In this document: piece by piece, positions 1-6,154 of the stretch | How positions within the stretch are numbered: position 1 is the first letter of the stretch | Layout of the letters: every line of letters starts with the position of its first letter | Assembly (NCBI GenBank): GCA_003242115.1 | Contig: QBMP01000184.1 | Coordinates: forward strand, 1 to 9,180 | Reading direction: 5' to 3' | Source of the DNA: Phormidesmis priestleyi | Lineage (GTDB): Bacteria > Cyanobacteriota > Cyanobacteriia > Phormidesmidales > Phormidesmidaceae | Length of the DNA: 9,180 bases | The notes under the pieces: model-generated | The model's input: the letters and a program-made list of their open reading frames with translations, nothing else | What the model was told of the DNA's origin: nothing | Database searches by the model: none | Made by a program: the position numbers and the translations under genes

Positions 1-323
1 ATCACGGTCGGCACTAGCGTAATGACATCCGTAGAACGAGGAACCTCTTCCAAAGGAGCCATTTCCCCAAACACTTCGCCTTTACCTAAAATATTGAGCG
101 TAACCTCTTTGCCTTCCAGGTTATAAGTTCGGATTTTGACCCAGCCTTCCAAAATAAAATAGACAGAACTACCCCAATCATTTTCTAGCAAAATGACCTG
201 ATTGGCCGGATGGCAGCGAGCCACAATTTGAGTAGCGGCATGCTCAGCCGCTGCTGGACTAAGCGCTGAAAAAAATGGCGTAATGCGGATCAGTTCGCTT
301 GTATCGGGAAGGCGTGAATCCAT
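1..323 (-). CDS. Crp/Fnr-type cyclic-nucleotide-binding protein (N-terminal part, cut by window edge)
   Basis: The minus-strand frame opens at an ATG at 323-321 and stays open to the window edge, giving 107 codons. The product begins MDSRLPDTSELIRITPFFSA and continues with a typical cNMP-binding beta-roll: VYFILEGWVKIRTY, then VTLNILGKGEVFGEMAPLEE followed by PRSTDV. The GEVFGEMAPL stretch and the R-S pair after it sit where the phosphate-binding cassette of CRP-type domains lies. Family knowledge: such domains bind cAMP or a related ligand and usually precede a helix-turn-helix DNA-binding domain; that part would lie outside the window, so regulator versus other cNMP-binding protein is undecided. 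An in-frame TAG four codons upstream leaves only this ATG or a TTG two codons before it as starts. No clear Shine-Dalgarno sequence is visible. It is divergent from the large gene at 841. I am confident of the domain and unsure of the C-terminal half. Confidence 0.85.
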   Translation of the reverse strand, partial: MDSRLPDTSELIRITPFFSALSPAAAEHAATQIVARCHPANQVILLENDWGSSVYFILEGWVKIRTYNLEGKEVTLNILGKGEVFGEMAPLEEVPRSTDVITLVPTV

Positions 324-361
324 TGGCAATGGCTATGTGCTGGGTTCAAGAGATAAGACTG

Positions 362-381
362 ATCGTAATTAATCGTAATTA
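362..381. repeat. Perfect 10-bp tandem duplication upstream of the Crp-type gene
   Basis: ATCGTAATTA occurs twice head to tail (362-371 and 372-381). Each copy contains the palindrome TAATTA. The repeat overlaps the proposed -10 element and start point of the Crp-type gene, so it could be an operator or simply a short slippage duplication. Confidence 0.6.
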
Positions 382-405
382 TTTAGGTCGCAATCAAATC
401 CTCAA
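378..405 (-). promoter_or_regulatory. Candidate sigma-70-type promoter for the Crp-type gene
   Basis: On the minus strand TTGAGG (405-400) is followed after 16 bp by AATAAT (383-378), the latter matching five of six bases of TATAAT. Transcription would start near 371 and give a leader of about 48 nt before the ATG at 323. This is a pattern match by eye only. Confidence 0.35.
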
Positions 406-515
406 AGGGTTTCTCAAAAGACTTCTCAAGACTGCTTAGGGGGCCTTCGTGAGGGACTGTGAAGCACGCTAACTCTAACACCGAAGACGTCGAAAAACTA
501 CTGAAATTTTGATTG

Positions 516-538
516 GTATGGCCATATATGGTTCATAC
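516..538. promoter_or_regulatory. Palindromic candidate operator
   Basis: A perfect 10-bp palindrome CCATATATGG (522-531) is flanked by GTATG on the left (516-520) and its complement CATAC on the right (534-538). The outer arms are offset by one base, so the dyad is imperfect. It lies between the two candidate promoters, about 200 bp upstream of the plus-strand one. Size and symmetry suit a dimeric repressor or activator, but no regulator can be named. Confidence 0.3.
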
Positions 539-733
539 ACAGCCTTGCTATGAGATACTTTCAGCGAATAAACACCATTGATGCTAAATTTTGAAGGATT
601 TTTTAGATACTTTTAGAAAGTGCCTATCCGCAGTTAGAAAATATCCGGAAAAATATAGTTAAGAAATATGCTTTGAAAAATATCTATAGTTTGGGCTGTG
701 CTTTTTTGCGCTGCTAGCTTAAACTTTGTGCAC

Positions 734-762
734 TTGCCATCGGTACGCTTGCCCTGTATCAA
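734..762 (+). promoter_or_regulatory. Candidate sigma-70-type promoter for the large gene
   Basis: TTGCCA (734-739, five of six matches to TTGACA) is followed after exactly 17 bp by TATCAA (757-762, four of six matches to TATAAT). Transcription would begin near 769, leaving a leader of about 70 nt before the GTG start at 841. It is the best-spaced pair in the region, but identified by eye only. Confidence 0.4.
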
Positions 763-840
763 AAAAAACCGGGCAACTTATTGTTGGCCATGACAGATTC
801 GCTAACCCCGCAGCTACGCTGACTATTACAGGCACCTATT

Positions 841-3800
841 GTGACTTCTCAGAAGGATCAGATTCAATCACTCATTGCTGATATAGAGCAGGTTTTAGGC
901 GCGCCCAAGCCTCGGAAGCCGTGGATTCGAGCGAGTGAACTTGAGACGGGGCGGCAGGCTTTGGTTCAAGTTAAAAATTACTTGAAGTCGCTACAACAGA
1001 CGTTTGAGGCACCTGGTGGCTGGGGCCCGGTCGATCCGAATACGGGGCAGCTAGTATCAGCACCGTCTCAACTAGCCGCGCCTTCAGATCTCACAACTCC
1101 GGCTCAGTCACAGTCCGGTGCAAAAACGGGCTTTGACAGTGCGGCATTAGCAGCAGTAGCCGGAGATTCTCCTGAAAATGTGCTGCAAGCCTTACTAACG
1201 GAGATGAAGTTTCTAAAGTCCAGTGCTTTGCAGCCGCTGCGGTTGGAAATTGATGGCCTGCAAGCTGAGCGTGAGGCGTTGCAAAGTGAGGTGAAAGCGC
1301 TATCGGCCCAGCGTCAGGCTAGCTCAGAAGCGGCTAGTTTGGAAGCCGCTAATTTGGAATCTATTCGTCAAGCGGCGCTCGAAGCGAGTCAGCAAAATAG
1401 TCAGCGGAGTGATCAGCAAGATGCGGTAAGCATGGATGAGGCTCAGCTCAATCAGTTTCTGATGGCGTTGATGGAGCGTCTGCAGGAAAATCTTTCGATT
1501 CAGGTGAGGCAAACCCTGGATCAGCTGGAATCGGATTATGCTGAGGCTATAGCCAAACTATCTGCTGCTGCCGAAGCCGAAGCGATTCAAACGATTCAGT
1601 TACGGCCTAGCGAACCCTCGCTGGATCTAGATCTAATCGATCACTCAGCAGCTACTGTCGAAACTCAATCCAGCCGTCAGCTAGAAGAACTGCACCAGCT
1701 ACAGTCTCGCTCCGATCAGCTGCTGGTCAATATTGACGCGACCTTGCAGCGCATGTTTGAGACGTTGCAGCGAAATATTGACAGCTACCAAATTTCGCTA
1801 AACGAAGGGCTAGATAATATGCACAGCCTGGGTCGCCAGGGTGAGGTGATTGTGCGATCGCTAGTCGATCATCTCACTCAACAGCTCGGCCCCAGCATTC
1901 CACCAGAGCCTGCCTTTTTCTCGCCTACGGAGAGTGCTTCTGCGGATTATTCAGCGCCATCTCCTTTATTCACGCCCACTCGTCCCCTAGCCGCCACAGA
2001 TACGGTCGCATCTCTTAATGAGATCTTGCCTGATGGTCGTAGCCACCGTAGCGAAAACATCAGCAGCGAAGACGTCAAAAATACCGAAAGCAGCATTCTT
2101 CAGCCAGAAGACTTTATCCGAGCCGATGGCACCATTGATTTGGACAGAATGAATCTAGATATTGATCGAGACGATCATGACACTACGCTGTCGGCAGATG
2201 AGCTGATGATAGATGCAGCCACGGCAGATGCCCAAATTGCGGCAACCGAAGCCGAAGATCCAGCGATAGAAGCCAAAGTCACACCAACTGCCGATGCCGC
2301 CTACTTAGCGGGACTAACCCTGGCAGATCTGACGCTGGATGCTGCCCTTGCCGATCTGGACTTCACCGATTCAGCCCTTGCCGATTTAGACTCAGAAACA
2401 GATTTTGGGCATCAGCCAGAATTTGCTTTGTCTGACTTAGCAGCTGAGCCAGCACCGCCACTACTTCCTCCGTCAGAACAAGATTTTCAGACCGCAGAAG
2501 AAACAGCCCTAGCCGACGTCTTACCCGATCTGGGCCCCGATCTAGCACCTGATCTGGAGCCCGACTCAGGGTTCGATGATGAGGGAATAAACGAAATTTC
2601 AAGTAGTGACAGCTTAATTGTTGTAGAGGATTTTGAAGCAGAAAACGTTGAGCCAGTAGTGCATTTAGCCGAAGCGCATTTGGTTGAAGAGAATTTGACC
2701 GAAAATAATTTGGATCTTGCCGAAGAGAATTTGGCTGCGGAGAATCTGGCCGAAGCAGTAGTTGTTGAAACAGAGCCAGATCTTCAGCCTGAATCTGCTT
2801 TAGTACCCGATATTCCAGACACCCACGATGAATCCACTGATGCCCTAACGCCCGATCCTGTGGCCACTCTTGAGAGCGCTGATACAGTATCTGATCATTT
2901 GCCTGATCATTTACTCAGTGAACTAGAAACAGATAGTCAGACAGCTGAGCGCATTGCTTTAGAAGCAGATGATGCAGAGCCAGGATTGCTAGTGCCAGAC
3001 TTAGAAGAAGTTATTGTCTTTGAGGCTCAAGCGCCTTTACCTACTGCGCTTTCAGCAGATTCACTGCCGCTAGATTCATCTGCCATACCTGATAGACCAA
3101 CAACTACAGCAGTAGATGCGCTAGAAGTCGAGCCGCCAGTTGAAGATGAAGATTCTGAAGCGGAAACCGTAAAGCCGCCTGAGATCTCTGCGGATGATCC
3201 GGTGGAGGCACTTCTGGAAACAGAAAATGATGCAGGGGAAGTGGCGGACAATAACGTGACTGATCCTGAGCTGCTGAATGATCCGGCTGATCTTTTGAGC
3301 TCAGAAGAAAGCTTAGAAGAGAACATAGAGATAGCGGAGATAGCGCTACCTTTGCCGCCAGCAGATTTTGATGATGATTTAGATTTTTACGGTACTGGTG
3401 CGCTTGATCGAGTGATAGATCCGGTCATGTTTGAGCCGATCGCTACTGAGCCAACGGAGCCAACGGAGTCAACGGAGCCAACGGAGCCTTTTGATGACGC
3501 TTTAGAAGGTCTTTTTAGCGAAATACCTGAGCTTTCCTCTGAACTTACAGATACTTTTGATGAAGAAATCGATCCGGTCGGCGTGACCGATTTGGATTCC
3601 CTAGATGAGTTACTAGACCCCGTAGAACCAACAGAACCGACAGAACCAGTAGAACCGACAGAACCAGTAGAACCGACAGAACCAGACAGTTCAGTACCCT
3701 CTGAATCTTTGGAGTTTATAGATGAGCCAGATGATCCAGATGAGCTGCCTCTGATAACGGCGATGCCGGTACTTGAATCCTCTGCATCGGCAACCACGCT

Positions 3801-5859
3801 AGCTGATCCACCCGTTATGGGTTCATCCCCGATTGAGCTATCTGTGATTGAGCCGCCTATCGTCGATTCATCTGCAATAGAGCCGTCCACTACAGACTTA
3901 CAGGCAGCTTTACCGTCTGCTCCAGCAGAGTCGGTAGACCCTTTTGTAACCGCCGAGCTAGACAGGCAGCCTATTTTCGATCAAGGAGAAGATAATCTGG
4001 CAGATCCGCAGTTAGCAGAGTGGTTTTTGGGAATTGATTTAGGAACGACGGGTTTATCAGCGGTACTCATCAACCAGCTAGATAGTCAGGTGTTTCCACT
4101 GTGCTGGAATGTAGCGGGTGACGACCAGGCCAACCGCTTTCGACTGCCTGCTGTGGTTCAAATCAATCCATCTGCACACCCATCCGCACAGACGACTCAA
4201 TCTGCTCAACCGCTGAGTGGTGCGCTGAGTAGTGCGCTAAGTAGTACGCTGAGTAGTGTTGGCACAGTCGGGCCACTGGCTTTGCAGCAGGGCGACCAGC
4301 TACTGCGCAATCTTAAGCCGCTGCTTAAGGTGGGTATTCCTCGTGAGTCATCGGGTGAACCTTTCGTTCAGTGGTCTGACCATCAAGCGCTGCCTTTAAG
4401 AGATCTACAAGCGGCGCTGAGCGATTTGTTTAAAACTCTAAGTGCTGAAAAGCTGAGCTGTCGGGCAATTGATCTTAAATCGGAGGCATTGATACGTGCC
4501 CTGGCAGATTTGCAGGGTGTGATCGTGGGCTATCCCAACAACTGGCCCGATACTTACAGCTTTAACATTCGTGAGGCAGTATTGGCTTCAGGTATGGTGC
4601 CACGTCCTGATCAGGTGTGCTTTGTCGAAGAGGCGATCGCTGCTCTATTATCAGCACTGCCCGCGCCCAACGCGGCTACCGATCAGCTCAATACTCAGCA
4701 GCCTGGACTTTACAACTGCAATTGGTCTGGCGGTACAGTCGTCATTAGCGCTGGCGCAACGCTCACCGAGTCAGCCGTCGTAACGTTGCCAGACGAACTC
4801 GATCAGCTGAGCTATCAAGACTTTGCGCTACACAGCTTTACGTATGCTGGCGACGCCCTTGATCAAGATATTGTCTGCCAGCTACTGCACTCACCTATTC
4901 AAGATCAGCCATTGCCGGGTTCTTCGGCAACGGGATCTATTTCAGCCGAAGCCGCCTCTACTTGGCAAAGTTTAGGTTTGCATCAGCTCAGTTTGCCGCG
5001 AGTCGGTGAAGCCGATCGCGCTAAGCGCCATCGGTTGCGGCAGCGCCTCAACAGTTCGCCACTGGGCCGAGAGGTATTGAGCGCCGCGCGATCGCTCAAA
5101 GCCGCTTTACAAGAAGATGCTCAATATGAGCTGACTCTAGGCGATCAGCAGTGGGTAATTAAGCGCAAAGACCTGGAATCCAAAATATTTGTGCCCTACA
5201 TTCAGCGAATCAACCGACAGATCAACAGCTTGCTAGGGCAAAAGAGTCTTTCTGCTCAGCTAGTCAATCAGGTGGTCTGTACAGGTGGATCAGCCTCTTT
5301 GGGCGCTATTGCCCGCTGGCTGCGCCAGAAGTTCCCCAATGCCACCATCATTCAAGACACCTACAGCGGCGAATATTCCAATAGCTGTAGTCGAGTTGCC
5401 TACGGTCTTGCCAACTTGTGCAACTACCCTCAAATACTCGATCAGAACCGTCATCAGTACAGCGATTACTTTCTGCTATTAGAGCTACTGCGAGTTCTGC
5501 CCGATCAGCCCTTGCCCGCAGGCGGCATTTTGCATCTGCTGGAGCAGCGCGGCATCAATACACAAGCCTGTCAGTCGCATATTTTGGCTTTAATTGAAGG
5601 GCATTTGCCGCCAGGACTCGTGCCGACCGAGGGCGATCGCCCCATGATCAGCGCCCACTCTTCCAATCCTGAAACCTATCAGCGACTCGCAGAACTTCCC
5701 TTATTCAAAAAACAAGGCGGTCAAATTTATATTGCCGACATAGAGCAAGGCAAGCGCTTGCACACTTACCTAAACGCTCTGATCGCTACCAAGTCACAAG
5801 CACTAAAATCACCCCTAACCGTTGAGCTAACAGCGCCGTCTCTGACTTTACGCCCCTAA
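841..5859 (+). CDS. Giant coiled-coil / acidic-repeat protein with C-terminal Hsp70/actin-like ATPase domain
   Basis: The product is 1672 aa. Residues 1-65 form a probably conserved head; residues about 110-155 and 200-345 are heptad-rich and predicted helical/coiled coil. Residues about 350-1055 are acidic, low in complexity and probably disordered, with ADL, ENL and TEP/VEP repeats. At 1061 an Hsp70/actin-type domain begins: phosphate-1 motif GIDLGTTG (1064-1071, D1066), VIVGYPNNWPD (1227-1237), the EEAIAALL helix (1263-1270), a phosphate-2-like strand (1299-1307), AGD near 1336 and adenosine motif CTGGSAS (1480-1486). About 140 C-terminal residues follow with no recognised domain; no Hsp70 substrate-binding domain, signal peptide or membrane segment is evident. 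The start is GTG with a weak AGG 8 nt upstream; an in-frame TGA at 820 rules out a longer form. In phosphate-2 the usual Asp is S1303, so hydrolysis may be impaired. Role unknown; a structural scaffold or chaperone-like switch is inference. Confidence 0.9.
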   Translation: MTSQKDQIQSLIADIEQVLGAPKPRKPWIRASELETGRQALVQVKNYLKSLQQTFEAPGGWGPVDPNTGQLVSAPSQLAAPSDLTTPAQSQSGAKTGFDSAALAAVAGDSPENVLQALLTEMKFLKSSALQPLRLEIDGLQAEREALQSEVKALSAQRQASSEAASLEAANLESIRQAALEASQQNSQRSDQQDAVSMDEAQLNQFLMALMERLQENLSIQVRQTLDQLESDYAEAIAKLSAAAEAEAIQTIQLRPSEPSLDLDLIDHSAATVETQSSRQLEELHQLQSRSDQLLVNIDATLQRMFETLQRNIDSYQISLNEGLDNMHSLGRQGEVIVRSLVDHLTQQLGPSIPPEPAFFSPTESASADYSAPSPLFTPTRPLAATDTVASLNEILPDGRSHRSENISSEDVKNTESSILQPEDFIRADGTIDLDRMNLDIDRDDHDTTLSADELMIDAATADAQIAATEAEDPAIEAKVTPTADAAYLAGLTLADLTLDAALADLDFTDSALADLDSETDFGHQPEFALSDLAAEPAPPLLPPSEQDFQTAEETALADVLPDLGPDLAPDLEPDSGFDDEGINEISSSDSLIVVEDFEAENVEPVVHLAEAHLVEENLTENNLDLAEENLAAENLAEAVVVETEPDLQPESALVPDIPDTHDESTDALTPDPVATLESADTVSDHLPDHLLSELETDSQTAERIALEADDAEPGLLVPDLEEVIVFEAQAPLPTALSADSLPLDSSAIPDRPTTTAVDALEVEPPVEDEDSEAETVKPPEISADDPVEALLETENDAGEVADNNVTDPELLNDPADLLSSEESLEENIEIAEIALPLPPADFDDDLDFYGTGALDRVIDPVMFEPIATEPTEPTESTEPTEPFDDALEGLFSEIPELSSELTDTFDEEIDPVGVTDLDSLDELLDPVEPTEPTEPVEPTEPVEPTEPDSSVPSESLEFIDEPDDPDELPLITAMPVLESSASATTLADPPVMGSSPIELSVIEPPIVDSSAIEPSTTDLQAALPSAPAESVDPFVTAELDRQPIFDQGEDNLADPQLAEWFLGIDLGTTGLSAVLINQLDSQVFPLCWNVAGDDQANRFRLPAVVQINPSAHPSAQTTQSAQPLSGALSSALSSTLSSVGTVGPLALQQGDQLLRNLKPLLKVGIPRESSGEPFVQWSDHQALPLRDLQAALSDLFKTLSAEKLSCRAIDLKSEALIRALADLQGVIVGYPNNWPDTYSFNIREAVLASGMVPRPDQVCFVEEAIAALLSALPAPNAATDQLNTQQPGLYNCNWSGGTVVISAGATLTESAVVTLPDELDQLSYQDFALHSFTYAGDALDQDIVCQLLHSPIQDQPLPGSSATGSISAEAASTWQSLGLHQLSLPRVGEADRAKRHRLRQRLNSSPLGREVLSAARSLKAALQEDAQYELTLGDQQWVIKRKDLESKIFVPYIQRINRQINSLLGQKSLSAQLVNQVVCTGGSASLGAIARWLRQKFPNATIIQDTYSGEYSNSCSRVAYGLANLCNYPQILDQNRHQYSDYFLLLELLRVLPDQPLPAGGILHLLEQRGINTQACQSHILALIEGHLPPGLVPTEGDRPMISAHSSNPETYQRLAELPLFKKQGGQIYIADIEQGKRLHTYLNALIATKSQALKSPLTVELTAPSLTLRP
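3445..3489 (+). repeat. 9-bp coding minisatellite, TEP array 1 (5 units)
   Basis: Five in-frame 9-bp units encode TEP-TEP-TES-TEP-TEP (residues 869-883), mostly with codons ACG GAG CCA. It lies in the acidic disordered linker. In-frame unit gain or loss would change linker length without breaking the gene. Confidence 0.85.
3622..3684 (+). repeat. 9-bp coding minisatellite, VEP/TEP array 2 (7 units)
   Basis: Seven in-frame 9-bp units encode VEP/TEP alternations (residues 928-948). Codons are mainly GAA with CCA or CCG and ACA, unlike array 1 (ACG GAG CCA), so the two arrays probably expanded independently rather than by copying. Part of the array also repeats with an 18-bp period (VEPTEP). 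Confidence 0.85.
4216..4257 (+). repeat. 12-bp tandem repeat inside the ATPase-like domain
   Basis: About three and a half 12-bp units of the form AGT-(A/G)GT-(G/A)CG-CT(G/A) encode SGAL-SSAL-SSTL-SS (from residue 1126). They fall between the phosphate-1 motif and the VGYP motif, together with an S/A/Q-rich stretch just before them. This is probably a flexible surface loop inserted into the folded domain. Confidence 0.75.
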
Positions 5860-5905
5860 GTTACGGCTTAAAATCAACCGTCGCCACCTTTCTTTATTAC
5901 GACTA
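5860..5905. other. Short convergent intergenic region
   Basis: 46 bp separate the stops of two convergent genes. The only inverted repeat I see is TAAG/CTTA, a 4-bp stem just after the large gene without a T-run, too weak to call a terminator. The bidirectional termination signal is therefore not identified. Confidence 0.5.
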
Positions 5906-5913
5906 TTACGACT
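5896..5913. repeat. 9-bp tandem duplication across the stop of the PCP_red gene
   Basis: ATTACGACT occurs twice head to tail (5896-5904, 5905-5913). Read on the minus strand it spans the last Ser codon and the stop, so the gene ends TCG TAA TAG TCG TAA, giving several stops in a row in the same frame. It looks like a recent slippage event. Confidence 0.7.
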
Positions 5914-6085
5914 GCTTGCGGCCAAACTGCGCTTTGGCCTGCCGGTATACTGCCTCTGTAATTTCAGAAAAGCCTTGCTCACGCGCATACTTTTCTATCT
6001 TTTTACGAGCGGCAGGTCTAACAAAAAAAGGAATCTCCTTCAAAAGAGCCTCAGCCTCTGCTACCCACTGCACTGACTCCGCCAT
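5906..6085 (-). CDS. Small stand-alone PCP_red-domain protein (59 aa)
   Basis: The 59-aa product begins MAESVQWVAEAEALL and continues KEIPFFVRPAARKKIEKYA, REQGFSEIT (35-43) and a basic tail. The pattern W-x-x-EA...L..IP.FVR....K.E.YARE.G...IT matches the C-terminal PCP_red domain (Pfam PF08369) of the ChlB/BchB subunit of light-independent protochlorophyllide reductase, where it helps enclose the pigment. Cyanobacteria also carry it as a short separate protein; the function of that form is not established, so the pigment link is inference. A longer form starting at GTG 6124 is possible. I prefer the ATG at 6085 because GGAGGG lies 9 nt upstream, conservation starts just after it, and a TATACT -10-like hexamer would place transcription downstream of the GTG. 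It is co-directional with the c-di-GMP gene (69-bp gap) and convergent with the large gene. Confidence 0.8.
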   Translation of the reverse strand: MAESVQWVAEAEALLKEIPFFVRPAARKKIEKYAREQGFSEITEAVYRQAKAQFGRKQS

Positions 6086-6094
6086 TAAAACAAG

Positions 6095-6100
6095 CCCTCC
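6095..6100 (-). promoter_or_regulatory. Shine-Dalgarno of the PCP_red gene
   Basis: GGAGGG on the minus strand (plus CCCTCC) lies 9 nt before the ATG at 6085. It decides between this start and the GTG at 6124, inside whose extended frame the same bases would only be codons for Arg-Gly-Gly. Confidence 0.65.
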
Positions 6101-6126
6101 ACGGCTAAACTCGCTGACTACCACTC

Positions 6127-6132
6127 AGTATA
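6127..6132 (-). promoter_or_regulatory. Candidate -10 element of the PCP_red gene
   Basis: Minus-strand TATACT (five of six matches to TATAAT) lies in the 69-bp gap after the c-di-GMP gene. Initiation near 6120 would give a 35-nt leader carrying the Shine-Dalgarno sequence. No -35 element is recognisable, so this is tentative; read-through from the upstream gene is equally possible. Confidence 0.3.
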
Positions 6133-6154
6133 AAAACTTTTAGACTCGATAAAA

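Larger units (their letters stand above)
324..840. other. Divergent intergenic region (517 bp)
   Basis: This AT-rich stretch separates the Crp-type gene (minus) from the giant Hsp70-like gene (plus). I found no coding sequence or RNA gene in it. It holds a tandem 10-bp duplication at 362-381, a candidate minus-strand promoter at 378-405, imperfect repeats of TTCTCAA around 411-430, a palindrome centred near 526, several AT-rich TATAGT-type hexamers (654-659, 685-690) without good -35 partners, and a candidate plus-strand promoter at 734-762. The size suggests extended regulatory sequence for both genes. Confidence 0.6.

Noticed and set aside
3027..3326. Antisense ORF of 99 codons rich in Ser
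   Set aside because: Shadow of the same low-complexity coding region, with no motif and no independent start signal.
3387..3890. Antisense ORF of 167 codons rich in Ser-Gly-Val repeats
   Set aside because: It is the complement of the acidic Glu-Pro-Thr repeat region of the large gene. Lack of stops follows from the repetitive codons; there is no ribosome-binding site and composition is purely repeat-derived.
5860..5905. Intrinsic terminator between the convergent genes
   Set aside because: Only a 4-bp TAAG/CTTA stem is present, with no GC-rich hairpin followed by a T-run.
6086..6124. N-terminal extension of the PCP_red gene to a GTG at 6124
   Set aside because: The extension lies outside the conserved domain, the good ribosome-binding site falls inside it, and a -10-like element would put transcription start downstream of the GTG.
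5916..6143. Plus-strand ORF of 75 codons over the PCP_red gene
   Set aside because: Shadow of the minus-strand gene, whose product has a clear domain match and ribosome-binding site.
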